A stretch of 41,059 nucleotides of DNA from Caldanaerobius fijiensis DSM 17918 (GCF_900129075.1 NZ_FQVH01000024.1:1-41059), one strand, 5' to 3'; numbered from the stretch's first letter, positions 16,105 through 26,173 are shown. Numbers and translations are program-made. Notes: generated by a model from the letters alone, not told the origin.

Positions 16105-16894
16105 TATTCATTTGATTTTCGAGGACCTATATTATACAGACTTGAGTGCATCAAAAAAAGGAATTATGCAGGCTTTTGACCCAAGAGTCAAGCTTATATC
16201 GGCGCTTATTTTAGTCGTGTTTGCTAATTTATGTAAAAATTTTTACGGGCTTGGGATGTTTTTTCTGTATACCTTGGTGCTGGCGGCTCTGTCTAGAATA
16301 AATTATATGAAATACATTTTGCGAGTATCTACTGTTTCCATATTATTTGGCGGTATTGTGCTGATACCGTCTCTTTTTAATGTGGTATCCGGAGGCAGAC
16401 CCTTTCTGCATTTGGGTAAATGGTTGTATATAACTGATGAAGGAGTTATCAGAGCTATCTTTTTTATGATGAGGTCTTTTATATCTCTTTCATTTATCTA
16501 TCTGATTACGGTTACTACCAGGTGGCTTGATTTAATGAAAGCCTTGCGCTCTGTGGGAATACCAGATGTATTTGCATCGGTGCTGGAGATGACCAACAGG
16601 TATATTTTTTTATTTTTGGAGCTTGCGTCCAATATGTTTTTGGCAAGGAAGAGCAGGTCGATAAAAAATATAGACGGGAAAGAGGGTAGGCGATTTGTAG
16701 CCAGCTCGATAGGATACCTTTTGATCAGATCGGGAGATCTCAGCAATGATGTGTACGATGCCATGGTGGCGAGGGGTTACCATGGGGAGATAAAAACTAT
16801 AAGTCATTTTAAGTTAAAGAAATGGGATTATCTGTGGCTGGTATTTAATGCAGTGTTTGTAGCTATAGCTGCTGTGGAAGGGGGTATATTTTGA
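16073..16894 (+). CDS. nikQ: ECF transporter transmembrane (T) component NikQ/CbiQ
   Basis: The 274-residue membrane protein carries the CbiQ features: FDPRVKLISALILVVF near the N-terminus, several membrane helices, and the two ATPase-contact motifs in the C-terminal cytoplasmic region (SRSIKN and MVARGYHGEIKT, where the A-R-G triad is standard). ATG 16073 is chosen within a 32-nt overlap with nikN. The upstream frame back to TTG 16037 lacks a ribosome site. It links NikM to the NikO ATPase. Confidence 0.92.
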   Translation: MGNFVEKTINDIHLIFEDLYYTDLSASKKGIMQAFDPRVKLISALILVVFANLCKNFYGLGMFFLYTLVLAALSRINYMKYILRVSTVSILFGGIVLIPSLFNVVSGGRPFLHLGKWLYITDEGVIRAIFFMMRSFISLSFIYLITVTTRWLDLMKALRSVGIPDVFASVLEMTNRYIFLFLELASNMFLARKSRSIKNIDGKEGRRFVASSIGYLLIRSGDLSNDVYDAMVARGYHGEIKTISHFKLKKWDYLWLVFNAVFVAIAAVEGGIF

Positions 16895-17634
16895 AAGATA
16901 CTGTTGATATTATTTTCGAACTAAAGAATGTTTCTTATTTTTATGCAGGTTCTATTCCAGCGCTTGTGGATGTAAGCCTGGAAATAAAAAGGGGTGAAAA
17001 AATAGTCATACTAGGGGCTAATGGCTGTGGCAAATCTACACTCATGAAGATAATGGATGGTTTGCTTTTCCCCAGCAAAGGGGAATTTGTGGCATTTGGT
17101 AAGGTCATAAGTGAAAAGGAGCTAAATAAAAGTCCATATGAATTCAGGAAAAGAGTGGGTCTGGTGTTTCAGGATTCAGATGTGCAGCTGTTTTCTCCCA
17201 GCGTATATGATGAAGTGGCTTTTGGCCCCCTTCAGTTAAATGAGAAGCCAGAGGATGTTCGGGAGAAAGTGAACGGTATTTTGAAGGACTTTGGTATATG
17301 GGATTTAAAGGACAGGCCACCACACAGGTTGAGTGGCGGCGAAAAGAAAAAAGTGGCGCTGGCGTCGGTTATGGCTATAAATCCCGAGGTGTTGTTATTG
17401 GATGAACCTACCAACGGCCTTGACCCTAGATCAAAAAAATGGCTTGTAAATAAATTATTAGAATTGAATCGAAAAGGGACTACTATAATTATTGCAACCC
17501 ATGATCTGGATGTGGAAAAGATATTATCAGATAGGGTTGTCATAATGAATGAAGGACATCGTATAGAATTTGTAGGAGTTCCTGATAAGGTATTTTTAGA
17601 TGAGGAACTTTTAGCCTCTGTAAATCTGGTATAA
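16891..17634 (+). CDS. nikO: ECF transporter ATP-binding component NikO/CbiO
   Basis: The 247-residue ABC ATPase shows Walker A GANGCGKST (42-50), a Q-loop (VFQDSDVQLFSPSVYDEVAFGP, typical of energy-coupling-factor ATPases), signature LSGGEKKKVA, Walker B VLLLDEPTNGLD and the switch histidine in ATHD. It powers metal uptake. The start is TTG 16891, overlapping the nikQ stop, with GGAAGGGGG just upstream. It is the last gene of the operon, followed by a terminator. Confidence 0.94.
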   Translation: MKDTVDIIFELKNVSYFYAGSIPALVDVSLEIKRGEKIVILGANGCGKSTLMKIMDGLLFPSKGEFVAFGKVISEKELNKSPYEFRKRVGLVFQDSDVQLFSPSVYDEVAFGPLQLNEKPEDVREKVNGILKDFGIWDLKDRPPHRLSGGEKKKVALASVMAINPEVLLLDEPTNGLDPRSKKWLVNKLLELNRKGTTIIIATHDLDVEKILSDRVVIMNEGHRIEFVGVPDKVFLDEELLASVNLV

Positions 17635-17646
17635 ATTCTTTTATAC

Positions 17647-17672
17647 AAAAGCGCCAAAAAGGCGCTTTTTTT
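17647..17672 (+). terminator. Terminator of the nik operon
   Basis: A 9-bp stem (17647-17655 with 17661-17669; core GCGCC/GGCGC), a 5-A loop and a seven-T run. Confidence 0.95.
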
Positions 17673-17676
17673 GTTA

Positions 17677-17704
17677 TGGACATATTGTGACTATTATGTA
17701 TAAT
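17677..17704 (+). promoter_or_regulatory. Candidate promoter for the diguanylate cyclase gene
   Basis: TGGACA (17677-17682) and TATAAT (17699-17704) are separated by 16 nt, directly after the nik terminator. Confidence 0.55.
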
Positions 17705-17755
17705 ATAATAGAAATAGATATTAAAATTCTTGATTTTTTGGGGGAAGGATTGAAT

Positions 17756-19408
17756 TTGAAGAATAAATCAGCTTTTGCAGGAGTGATGGGCGTTGGGTAT
17801 GCGTTGCTTTTTTATTTCTTGCTCGTTTACGGCATTGATGAAATGAACTACGGTGCTTTTGCAGCTTTTACGATAGTATACATAATAGTCGAACATTTTG
17901 GCATTAAAAGTGATGGGGTAGACTTTAATCTAACTTCTGTTTTTGCTTTGGCAATGTTTTTGATGTACGGCATTGTACCCACATTGCTTATGGCTTTTAT
18001 AGGGGTTATGGTTTATTATGCTGTTTACAAAAGAAAGATGCTTTTAAGTTTGTTTTATGGATCTAAGGTTTCGATAATATATTCGCTATCAGCAATGGCC
18101 TTTTATTTGGCAGGCGCTCATATTGGTAAGTTTTATAGTGGACAACTAAAAGGTATTCTGGCATTTGTGATTGCAAATCGGCTTGCAGAGGATATCTTAT
18201 GCTATGTAGAGTATGTATTGTTTAATAGACATGTTCATCTGGATCATTTTTTTGGCAGTGAAAAACTTAAGGCTTTGATAGGGCTTATATCAATACCTTG
18301 TGCACTTTTGATCGCTAACGTATATTTTGACATGACGACTTTTTATTTTTTATCTATGTTGGCGGCTATACTGCTCCTCGCCTATAATTTCCATACGCTC
18401 TCAAACTTGATGTACGCTAATAAAAAGCTGCAGGCGTTGTACAATATGGTGTCGATTATTAATTCCAGATTGGATGTGCATCAGGTAGGGGAGGCCATTA
18501 TTGACGCCATAAGAGAAGTAGTCAATTTTAGCGGGATCGTGATTTTTTTAAAAAGAAATGACATGGATGACTTGGAGATAGTTGCCTGGGATATAGGAGA
18601 TCAAGATAGATATTGTGATATGAAAGTTATGATGGATAAGCGATTTGTGGAATATGTACTGCATATGGAGGAACCGACAATCATTGATTGTCTGGATGAC
18701 AAAAACGGCTTTTGCTGTGATTATTTTGATTTTAATTCGTGTATGGTTGTTCCTCTTCAGCAAGACATGGAAACGATAGGTGCTATTATCTTGTTCCAGG
18801 ATTACGAAAATAGTTTTACACAGGATAATTTGAAAATTGTCAGCATGATATCAAAACAGGCAGCTATAGCGCTTTTTAATGCAAAGCTTTACAGGGAAAT
18901 GACGCAAAAATCTATAATGGACCCTATGACTAAGTTATATAACAGAAGATACTTTACAGATGTTCTTAACGATGTTATCGAAATATGTAAGAAAGAGGGA
19001 TTAAATGTTAGCTTGATTATGATAGATATAGACTATTTTAAACGAGTAAATGATACATATGGTCATTTGATCGGCGATGATGTGCTAAAAGAATTGGCTA
19101 ATCGTATAAAAATGTGTCTTAGAAACGATGATATCGTGGCAAGGTATGGTGGAGAGGAGTTTGTAGTGGTATTGCCGGCAGTAGATGAGAAACAGGCTTA
19201 TAATATCGCTGAGAGGATTAGAGTGGAGATAGAATCAAAGCCATTTAATACAAGGATTGGTGAACTGAACATTACGGTAAGTGCAGGTGTATGTGAGTAT
19301 CCCGCAAAAGCCGATTCCCTTGAGAGATTGATTGCTAATGCTGACAGGGCTTTGTATATGGCCAAGGCCGGGGGACGCAATCGAGTGGTTATATATGAGC
19401 ATATTTAG
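17756..19408 (+). CDS. Membrane GAF-GGDEF diguanylate cyclase
   Basis: The 550-residue protein has about six N-terminal membrane helices (roughly 1-215), a GAF sensor domain (about 235-375) and a C-terminal GGDEF domain (about 380-550). The active-site motif is GGEEF at 465-469, preceded by DIDYFKRVNDTYGH. The product-inhibition site RxxD (RNDD, 456-459) sits exactly five residues upstream. It should therefore be an active, feedback-inhibited c-di-GMP synthase responding to a membrane or GAF ligand. TTG 17756 is chosen because GGGGGAAGGA (17740-17749) is well spaced for it. TTG 17750 is too close to that site. It is monocistronic as far as can be seen. Confidence 0.9.
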   Translation: MKNKSAFAGVMGVGYALLFYFLLVYGIDEMNYGAFAAFTIVYIIVEHFGIKSDGVDFNLTSVFALAMFLMYGIVPTLLMAFIGVMVYYAVYKRKMLLSLFYGSKVSIIYSLSAMAFYLAGAHIGKFYSGQLKGILAFVIANRLAEDILCYVEYVLFNRHVHLDHFFGSEKLKALIGLISIPCALLIANVYFDMTTFYFLSMLAAILLLAYNFHTLSNLMYANKKLQALYNMVSIINSRLDVHQVGEAIIDAIREVVNFSGIVIFLKRNDMDDLEIVAWDIGDQDRYCDMKVMMDKRFVEYVLHMEEPTIIDCLDDKNGFCCDYFDFNSCMVVPLQQDMETIGAIILFQDYENSFTQDNLKIVSMISKQAAIALFNAKLYREMTQKSIMDPMTKLYNRRYFTDVLNDVIEICKKEGLNVSLIMIDIDYFKRVNDTYGHLIGDDVLKELANRIKMCLRNDDIVARYGGEEFVVVLPAVDEKQAYNIAERIRVEIESKPFNTRIGELNITVSAGVCEYPAKADSLERLIANADRALYMAKAGGRNRVVIYEHI

Positions 19409-19494
19409 GTCTTATATAAAATAAGTAAATAAAGAAGGAAATCATAAAAAAATATAGAATATTTATAATAGCAAAACATTAAAGGGGGATTTTT

Positions 19495-21510
19495 ATGAAG
19501 GCATATGAGTATAATGCAATCAGAAATGTAGCATTGATATCACACAGTGGAGCAGGGAAGACAACACTGGCTGAAGCAGCTTTATATGTGTCAAAAGCAA
19601 TAGATAGGATGGGCAGAGTTGAGGAAGGAAATACGGTTTCTGACTTTGATCCTGAAGAAATCGCAAGGTCTATTTCTATATCGGCATCTCTCATACCGGT
19701 GGAGTGGAAAACTGCGAAGATAAATTTGATCGATACACCAGGTTATTTTGATTTTGTGGGAGAAATGCTGGCGTCATTGAGGGCTGTAGAGGGTGCTGTA
19801 CTGGTAGTTTCATCCTCGGGGCCAGAGGTTGGTACAGAGATCGCGTGGAAGCATTTAGAAGAATCAGGTCTCCCCGGGATGTTTTTTATAAACAAGATGG
19901 ATAAGGAAAATGCCGACTTTTCAAAGACGTTGCAGGAACTAAAAGATTTGTTTGGCAATAAGGTTGTTGCGTTGCAGCTTCCTATAGGTCAGGAAGACGA
20001 TTTCAAAGGATATGTTGATTTGCTGGAAAATAAAGCCTTTATATATAATAAAAAAGGTGAATTTGCGCAGGAAAATATACCGGATGATATGGTTGATGCT
20101 GTAGCAGAGGCCAGAGAGGAATTGATAGAAGACATTGCTGAATTGGATGAAGGCCTTTTGGAAAAATTCTTTGGCGATGAGCAGCTTTCTGTTGAAGAGT
20201 TAAAAGAGGTTTTGAAAAAAGGTGTGGCACAAAGGGAATTATTTCCGGTACTTTGTGGTTCTGCCTTAAAAAATATAGGTGTTTCGACTCTCATGGATGC
20301 TATTGTGGAGTATATGCCTACACCTGCTGACAGAAGTGCAGATCCTTTTTCAGCGTTTGTGTTTAAAACCATAGCAGATCCGTATGTCGGCAAGATATCG
20401 TTGTTTAAAGTCTTGAGCGGTTCCGTGACACCAGACTCTCCTGTGCTTAATTCTACTAAAGAGGTTGAAGAAAGAATTGGACAGCTCTTTGTATTAAGGG
20501 GTAAAAAGCAGATACCTGTTGATAGGCTGCTTTGTGGTGATATTGGAGGTGTGGCCAAATTGGCCAGCACATCTACAGGAGATACTCTATGTGACCCTAA
20601 GAGGAGCGTGGTTTACGATAAAATATCGTATCCCGAGCCCAATCTGGCTATGGCTATTGAACCTCAGTCTGAAGGTGATGAAGAGAAGATAAGCAATGGG
20701 CTTTTGAGATTAAACGAGGAAGATCCTACGTTTAAGGTGATTAAAAACAATGAAACAGGGCAGTTCCTCTTATACGGGTATGGGGAAGTGCACCTTGAGG
20801 TGATTGTTAAAAAGCTGATGACGAAATTTGGAATAGGATGCCAGTTGACTGTGCCTAAGGTGGCGTATAGAGAGACTATTAAAGGCCATGCTAAAGTAGA
20901 GGGCAAACATAAAAAGCAAACAGGTGGCCATGGCCAGTATGGACATGTCTGGATAGAGTTTGAGCCATTGCATGATAAGGACTTTGAATTTGTGGATAAG
21001 ATCTTTGGGGGAGCTGTGCCAAAGCAATTTATCCCTGCTGTGGAAAAGGGTTTGAGGGAATGCATGAAAGAGGGTATATTAGCTGGCTATCCTGTTGTTA
21101 ACATAAAAGCTACATTGGTGGATGGATCTTATCATCCTGTGGATTCATCGGAAATGGCGTTTAAAGTTGCGGCATCGCTGGCCTTTAAAAAAGGCATGCA
21201 ACAGGCCGATCCTGTTATGCTTGAACCGATACTGCACGTAGAGGTTACGGTCCCTGAAGAGTATATGGGCGATGTGATAGGTGATTTAAACAAGCGCAGA
21301 GGAAGGATATTGGGCATGCAACCCGAAGGCCGCTTGCAGGTCATAACAGCAGAGGTGCCTGAGGCAGAGATGTTCAGGTATGCAACAGATTTGAGATCAT
21401 TAACTCACGCAAGGGGTACTTTTACTATGAGGTTTGAGAGATACGAGGAGATGCCGCCGCAATTGGCTCAGAAGATAATAGAAGAAACAAAGTTGGCTAA
21501 GGAAGCATAA
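19495..21510 (+). CDS. EF-G-like translation factor GTPase
   Basis: The 671-residue protein has the EF-G five-domain layout, but its P-loop is SHSGAGKTTL rather than GHIDAGKTT, and it is shorter than the standard ~690-residue FusA. Other GTPase motifs are DTPGYFDF and NKMDKE. The domain IV motif YRETIKG and domain V YMGDVIGDLNKRRGRI are present. These traits mark the EF-G-like paralogue family rather than the main translocase. Its precise role (ribosome recycling, stress or other) is not known here. ATG 19495 has AAAGGGGG 7 nt upstream. A terminator overlaps its stop. Confidence 0.88.
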   Translation: MKAYEYNAIRNVALISHSGAGKTTLAEAALYVSKAIDRMGRVEEGNTVSDFDPEEIARSISISASLIPVEWKTAKINLIDTPGYFDFVGEMLASLRAVEGAVLVVSSSGPEVGTEIAWKHLEESGLPGMFFINKMDKENADFSKTLQELKDLFGNKVVALQLPIGQEDDFKGYVDLLENKAFIYNKKGEFAQENIPDDMVDAVAEAREELIEDIAELDEGLLEKFFGDEQLSVEELKEVLKKGVAQRELFPVLCGSALKNIGVSTLMDAIVEYMPTPADRSADPFSAFVFKTIADPYVGKISLFKVLSGSVTPDSPVLNSTKEVEERIGQLFVLRGKKQIPVDRLLCGDIGGVAKLASTSTGDTLCDPKRSVVYDKISYPEPNLAMAIEPQSEGDEEKISNGLLRLNEEDPTFKVIKNNETGQFLLYGYGEVHLEVIVKKLMTKFGIGCQLTVPKVAYRETIKGHAKVEGKHKKQTGGHGQYGHVWIEFEPLHDKDFEFVDKIFGGAVPKQFIPAVEKGLRECMKEGILAGYPVVNIKATLVDGSYHPVDSSEMAFKVAASLAFKKGMQQADPVMLEPILHVEVTVPEEYMGDVIGDLNKRRGRILGMQPEGRLQVITAEVPEAEMFRYATDLRSLTHARGTFTMRFERYEEMPPQLAQKIIEETKLAKEA

Positions 21511-21545
21511 AATAGTGGGGATAGCATTCCCCGCTATTTTTATAA
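21510..21545 (+). terminator. Terminator of the EF-G-like gene
   Basis: A 12-bp stem (21510-21521 with 21528-21539, one G-T pair) and a 6-nt loop are followed by T-rich sequence. It begins at the last base of the stop codon. Confidence 0.9.
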
Positions 21546-21564
21546 AAAATTTTTTAAAAACCTA

Positions 21565-21593
21565 TTGACAAAATAAATATGGTAATATATACT
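21565..21593 (+). promoter_or_regulatory. Promoter of the ctsR operon
   Basis: TTGACA (21565-21570) and TATACT (21588-21593) are 17 nt apart. A nearby perfect TATAAT (21593-21598) would need a 22-nt spacer and is not used. The CtsR box lies just downstream. Confidence 0.82.
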
Positions 21594-21602
21594 ATAATCG
21601 AA

Positions 21603-21619
21603 AGTCAAAGAAAGTCAAA
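21603..21619 (+). promoter_or_regulatory. CtsR operator (heptad direct repeat)
   Basis: AGTCAAA-GAA-AGTCAAA matches the known CtsR consensus of two GTCAAA-type heptads with a 3-nt spacer. It spans the expected transcription start, so CtsR would repress its own operon until heat or protein stress. Confidence 0.95.
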
Positions 21620-21636
21620 GATAAAGAGGTGAGTAC

Positions 21637-22098
21637 ATGGCCAGGATAAGCGACGTTATAGAGATGTTTATAAAAAAGTTGATAGATGAAGCGCAAAACG
21701 GCATTGTAGAGATAAGAAGAAATGAGCTGGCGAGCAAATTTCAGTGTACTCCATCTCAGATAAACTATGTGCTGGAGACGCGGTTTACGCCAGAGCTGGG
21801 TTATTACATCGAAAGTCGCAGAGGTGGTGGCGGTTGCATAAGAATAATTAAATTGAACATAGATGAGAAAGAATATATAAAAGACATAATAACAGAAGGT
21901 ATAGGCAGCAGCATCTCTCAAGGAGACGCATATGCTTATCTAAATGCCCTTTATAGAGATGGGTTTATAAAAGAAAGGGAATTTTTGATCATGAAATCTG
22001 CACTATCGGATAGGATTATAGGATTGGACCCGGAACTGCGCAATATTGTACGTGCCAGTTTGTTCAAGGCTATGTTGTTAGCGGTTTTAAATAGTTGA
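21637..22098 (+). CDS. ctsR: Class III stress gene repressor CtsR
   Basis: The 153-residue protein matches CtsR from end to end. The N-terminal winged helix-turn-helix (RRNELASKFQCTPSQINYVLETRF) is followed by the wing RRGGGGCIRI, whose tetraglycine loop is the known temperature sensor. A C-terminal dimer/McsB-binding domain follows. ATG 21637 has AGAGGTGAG upstream. It is the first gene of a ctsR-mcsA-mcsB-clpC operon and carries its own operator 18 nt before the start codon. Confidence 0.97.
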   Translation: MARISDVIEMFIKKLIDEAQNGIVEIRRNELASKFQCTPSQINYVLETRFTPELGYYIESRRGGGGCIRIIKLNIDEKEYIKDIITEGIGSSISQGDAYAYLNALYRDGFIKEREFLIMKSALSDRIIGLDPELRNIVRASLFKAMLLAVLNS

Positions 22099-22127
22099 TG
22101 TTGAGAAAAGAAAAGGAGGTATTTAAA

Positions 22128-22643
22128 ATGATATGTGAAAGGTGTCAAAAAAGGCCTGCGACGGTTCATTATACTCAGATAATCAACGGGCAAAAAACTG
22201 AAATGCATCTGTGCGAAGAATGTGCTAGAGAGACAGGCCAGTTGAATTTTGAACCCTTCACTTTGCCGTTTGGTTCATTTTTCTCCATAGATAATCTTCT
22301 TTCAGGACTGATGGATTATACGGCTGATGATTACATGATCCAGAGCGTAAAATGCAGTTTTTGTAACAGCACCTATGAAGACTTTAAAAAGACGGGGCGA
22401 TTAGGTTGTGCGCGTTGCTATAATGTGTTCAGGGATAGATTGATGCCGCTTGTAAGGAAAATACACGGCCACAACCTGCATAAGGGGAAGGTGCCTAAAA
22501 GGGCTGGCGGGAATTTGCGTATTGAGCGACAGATTGAAAGGCTTAGAGAGCAGCTAAATGATGCGGTAAGAAGAGAAGCCTACGAGGAAGCCGCTAGACT
22601 GAGAGACCAGATTAAAGAATTGGAGAAAAAATTAGGGAGGTGA
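22128..22643 (+). CDS. mcsA: McsA, activator of the protein arginine kinase
   Basis: The 171-residue protein has two zinc-binding modules: CERC with CEEC (first 35 residues) and CSFC with CARC (about 75-105). A C-terminal UVR coiled coil (REAYEEAARLRDQIKELEKK) ends it. McsA stimulates McsB and links it to ClpC. ATG 22128 with AAAGGAGGT is clearly the start. The longer frame back to 22095 overlaps ctsR and has no ribosome site. It lies 4 nt before mcsB. Confidence 0.95.
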   Translation: MICERCQKRPATVHYTQIINGQKTEMHLCEECARETGQLNFEPFTLPFGSFFSIDNLLSGLMDYTADDYMIQSVKCSFCNSTYEDFKKTGRLGCARCYNVFRDRLMPLVRKIHGHNLHKGKVPKRAGGNLRIERQIERLREQLNDAVRREAYEEAARLRDQIKELEKKLGR

Positions 22644-22647
22644 GATA

Positions 22648-23667
22648 ATGGATAACTGGATAGATATGAATGGGCCTGATGGGGATGTGGTTTTAAGTTC
22701 AAGGATAAGGCTGGCCAGGAATTTAAGCGATTTTCCTTTTCCTATTGCCATGAGCGATGATGATGCTGCTAAGGTTAAGGCACAGGTAAGAGATAGTATA
22801 TTAAAGAGCAATACCGTATTGTCTAGGGATTTTGATTATGTGGATTTGGCGAAAACTACACCACTGGATAGAATGGCCTTTGTGGAAAGGCATCTCATAA
22901 GCCCTGATCTGGCCAGGGAATACAAGCGGGGAGCGGTGCTTCTAAGCCGCGATGAAAAAGTGAGTATCATGATCAATGAGGAGGATCATATACGTATTCA
23001 AACCATTTTCCCGGGGCTCCAGCTGAAAGAAGCTCTAGATCTGGCAGACAAGATTGATGATGTTATGGAGGAAAATTTGAAATACGCTTATGACGAAGAA
23101 ATTGGTTATTTAACCTCATGTCCTACCAATATTGGTACAGGCCTTAGGGCATCTGTTATGTTACATCTTCCGGCGCTGGTTATGTCCGATCAGATAAAAA
23201 ATGTGCTGGCAAATCTCAATAAAATCGGTCTGGCCGTCCGCGGCATATATGGTGAAGGTACAGAGGCTTTAGGGAATATATTCCAGATATCCAATCAGAT
23301 TACCCTGGGACAGGGTGAATCCGAGATTATCGAAAATATGATTGGCGTTACAAAGAGCATAATATCCAATGAAAGATATGTCGCTCTTGAGATGTATAAA
23401 AATAATAAGATGAGAATTGAGGACATGGTATATAGATCTTATGGCATCTTAAAGAGTGCCAGAATTTTGAGCTCGGAGGAGTGCATGAAGCACCTTTCTA
23501 ATGTCAGGTTGGGCAAAAATCTGGGCATAATAAAAGCTGAAATGCCTATTAATGGACTTTTAGTATATACTCAACCTGCGAATATACAGAAAATAGAAGG
23601 AAAAGAGTTATCGCCTTTTGAAAGAGATGTGGCGAGGGCTGCGTATGTTAGAGAAAGGATAAAATAA
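22648..23667 (+). CDS. mcsB: Protein arginine kinase McsB
   Basis: The 339-residue protein belongs to the guanido phosphotransferase fold. It has VVLSSRIRLARNLSDFPFP near the N-terminus (ATP-binding arginines) and the signature SCPTNIGTGLRAS in the catalytic domain. McsB phosphorylates arginines of misfolded proteins, marking them for ClpCP, and inactivates CtsR. It is slightly shorter than the Bacillus protein (about 363). ATG 22648 lies downstream of AGGGAGGTGA. The next gene, clpC, starts 24 nt later. Confidence 0.96.
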   Translation: MDNWIDMNGPDGDVVLSSRIRLARNLSDFPFPIAMSDDDAAKVKAQVRDSILKSNTVLSRDFDYVDLAKTTPLDRMAFVERHLISPDLAREYKRGAVLLSRDEKVSIMINEEDHIRIQTIFPGLQLKEALDLADKIDDVMEENLKYAYDEEIGYLTSCPTNIGTGLRASVMLHLPALVMSDQIKNVLANLNKIGLAVRGIYGEGTEALGNIFQISNQITLGQGESEIIENMIGVTKSIISNERYVALEMYKNNKMRIEDMVYRSYGILKSARILSSEECMKHLSNVRLGKNLGIIKAEMPINGLLVYTQPANIQKIEGKELSPFERDVARAAYVRERIK

Positions 23668-23691
23668 ATAGAATAATGGAGGTGTACGTAT

Positions 23692-26130
23692 ATGGCGATG
23701 TTTGGAAGATTTACTGAGAGAGCACAAAAGGTATTATATCTGGCACAGGAAGAGGCCAGAGCATTAAATCACAACTATGTAGGGACTGAGCACCTGTTGC
23801 TGGGACTTATAAAAGAAGGAGAAGGTATTGCAGCACAGGCTTTGAAAAATCAAGGAGTGAAGCTTGAAACCATAAGGCAGAAAGTAGAAAGTCTTATAGG
23901 GAGAGGAGCCATGCCTACAGAGGTCGTTGGTTACACGCCGAGGGCTAAGAGGGTGCTGGAGCTGAGCTTTGCTGAAGCGCGCAGGCTTGGTGTAAATTAC
24001 ATCGGTACAGAGCACATCCTTTTGGGACTTATCAGGGAAGGCGATGGTGTTGCAGCAAGGGTATTGTCTGAACTAGGTGTAGATCTAAATAAGACGCGAG
24101 ATGAAATAATGAAGCTTCTAAATCAAGAACCTTCGGGCATTAAGCAGGCATCCAGGAATAACAATACACCTACTTTAAATCAATACGGGCGCGATTTGAC
24201 TGAATTAGCAAGAGAAGGAAAACTGGATCCTGTTATAGGCAGAGAAAAAGAAATCGAAAGGGTTATTCAGATTTTGAGCAGGCGTACCAAGAACAACCCA
24301 TGCCTTATAGGAGACCCTGGCGTTGGAAAGACAGCTATTGTAGAGGGCCTCGCACAGGAGATCGTAGAAGGCCGTGTACCCGAAATTATAAAAGATAAAC
24401 GCCTAGTAACACTGGATCTGGCCTCAATGGTAGCAGGTTCTAAATACAGAGGAGAATTTGAAGAGAGAATAAAAGCAGTATTATCGGAGATAACAAGAGC
24501 TGGCAACGTCATTCTCTTTATCGATGAGCTGCATACGCTGATAGGAGCAGGTGCAGCAGAAGGCGCTATAGATGCATCCAATATATTAAAACCTGCGTTG
24601 GCTCGAGGCGAGATACAGGTCATTGGTGCCACAACCCTTGATGAATACCGCAAATACATCGAGAAGGATCCAGCGCTTGAGAGAAGATTCCAGCCTATAC
24701 AGGTGGATGAGCCTTCGGTAGAGGACACTATAGAAATTTTGAAGGGCTTAAGGGATAAATATGAAGCTCATCACAGGGTTAAGATAACCGATGAAGCGTT
24801 GGTAGCTGCGGCAAAACTTTCAGATAGGTACATCACTGATAGGTTCTTGCCGGATAAGGCTATAGATCTTATTGACGAGGCAGCTTCCAGAGCCAGGTTG
24901 CAGACGTTTACGGCCCCTCCCGAAATAAAAGAGTTGGAAGAAAAAATACAAAAATTGCAAAAGGAAAAGGAGGAAGCTATAAGCACTCAGGAATTTGAGA
25001 AAGCTGCAAGGCTGAGAGATGAGGAGCAGAAGTGCAGAGAAGAGCTTGAAAAGATAAAGGAGCAATGGGAGCATAAAAATCTCTCCAAAGATAAGAGCGT
25101 TACGGAAGAAGATATCGCCAATATCGTATCACTGTGGACAGGTATCCCTGTAAAGAAACTGGCGGAAGAAGAATCTGAGAAATTGCTCCATCTCGAGGAG
25201 ATCCTGCACAACAGGGTAATCGGGCAGGATGAGGCTATTGAAGCTATATCTAGAGCTGTTAGAAGGGCCAGAGTAGGCCTTAAGGATCCCAAGAGGCCTA
25301 TAGGTTCGTTCATATTCTTAGGTCCTACAGGTGTTGGAAAGACAGAACTAGCCAAGGCATTGGCAGAAGCTATGTTTGGCGATGAAAATGCCATGATACG
25401 GCTTGACATGTCAGAATATATGGAGAGGCATACCGTATCCAGGTTGGTAGGTTCACCTCCGGGATATGTAGGCTATGAAGAGGGTGGTCAGCTGACAGAG
25501 AAAGTGAGGAGAAAGCCGTATTCGGTGGTACTGTTTGACGAAATAGAAAAGGCCCATCCCGATGTGTTTAATATATTGCTTCAGATATTAGATGACGGAA
25601 GGCTTACAGATGCCAAAGGAAGAACAGTAGATTTCAAAAATACGATTATAATTATGACATCAAACGTGGGAGCTGATCTTATTAAAAAGCAGGCTACGTT
25701 GGGTTTTGCTGCATCTACCAATGAAGCAAAAGACGCGTATGAGAAGATGAAAGAAAACGTAATGGATCAATTAAAGCGCACATTTAGGCCCGAATTCCTC
25801 AACAGAATAGATGAAATCATAGTGTTCCACCAGTTGACGATGGATGACATCAAGAAAATTGTGGATATAATGCTCAAAGATCTAAACGAGAGGCTTAAGG
25901 CCAATAATATTCAGCTCATATTGAGCGATGCTGCAAAAGAATACCTTGCTAAGGAAGGTTATGATCCTGCGTTTGGAGCAAGGCCTTTGAGGAGGGCTAT
26001 TGAAAAGACGATAGAAAATACTCTTTCTGAAAAGATGTTAAAAGGTGAAATAAAACAAGGTGATGTGGTGTATGTGGATGTTAAAGACGGCAAACTGGAT
26101 ATAACGAAAAAAGAGGGCGCTGTGGTTTAA
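23692..26130 (+). CDS. clpC: ATP-dependent Clp protease ATPase subunit ClpC
   Basis: The 812-residue AAA+ unfoldase has two N-terminal Clp_N repeats (about 1-145; each with GTEHxLLGLI), Walker A1 GDPGVGKT (about 208-215), a UVR-containing middle domain ([18 protein letters not shown], about 440-457), Walker A2 GPTGVGKT (544-551) and the C-terminal D2-small domain. The ClpP-docking loop tripeptide appears as LGF. It unfolds arginine-phosphorylated and other substrates for ClpP. ATG 23692 fits TGGAGGTG at 23677-23684; ATG 23698 is further away. It is last in the CtsR operon. Confidence 0.97.
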   Translation: MAMFGRFTERAQKVLYLAQEEARALNHNYVGTEHLLLGLIKEGEGIAAQALKNQGVKLETIRQKVESLIGRGAMPTEVVGYTPRAKRVLELSFAEARRLGVNYIGTEHILLGLIREGDGVAARVLSELGVDLNKTRDEIMKLLNQEPSGIKQASRNNNTPTLNQYGRDLTELAREGKLDPVIGREKEIERVIQILSRRTKNNPCLIGDPGVGKTAIVEGLAQEIVEGRVPEIIKDKRLVTLDLASMVAGSKYRGEFEERIKAVLSEITRAGNVILFIDELHTLIGAGAAEGAIDASNILKPALARGEIQVIGATTLDEYRKYIEKDPALERRFQPIQVDEPSVEDTIEILKGLRDKYEAHHRVKITDEALVAAAKLSDRYITDRFLPDKAIDLIDEAASRARLQTFTAPPEIKELEEKIQKLQKEKEEAISTQEFEKAARLRDEEQKCREELEKIKEQWEHKNLSKDKSVTEEDIANIVSLWTGIPVKKLAEEESEKLLHLEEILHNRVIGQDEAIEAISRAVRRARVGLKDPKRPIGSFIFLGPTGVGKTELAKALAEAMFGDENAMIRLDMSEYMERHTVSRLVGSPPGYVGYEEGGQLTEKVRRKPYSVVLFDEIEKAHPDVFNILLQILDDGRLTDAKGRTVDFKNTIIIMTSNVGADLIKKQATLGFAASTNEAKDAYEKMKENVMDQLKRTFRPEFLNRIDEIIVFHQLTMDDIKKIVDIMLKDLNERLKANNIQLILSDAAKEYLAKEGYDPAFGARPLRRAIEKTIENTLSEKMLKGEIKQGDVVYVDVKDGKLDITKKEGAVV

Positions 26131-26143
26131 GCCCTCTCTTTTT
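26112..26143 (+). terminator. Terminator at the end of clpC
   Basis: A 7-bp stem (26112-26118 with 26131-26137), a 12-nt loop that contains the stop codon, and CTTTTT after it. It is weaker than the other terminators, so read-through to radA is possible. Confidence 0.7.
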
Positions 26144-26173
26144 GTTATAATTTACGTACGAGGGGGTTTTAAT

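Noticed and set aside
19989-20570. 193-codon open frame on the minus strand inside the EF-G-like gene
   Set aside because: It is Ser-rich and low in complexity, has no ribosome site, and lies entirely opposite a clear GTPase gene, so it is a codon-bias shadow.
21565-21598. TTGACA with the perfect TATAAT at 21593 as ctsR promoter
   Set aside because: The spacer would be 22 nt. TATACT at 21588 gives an optimal 17-nt spacer.
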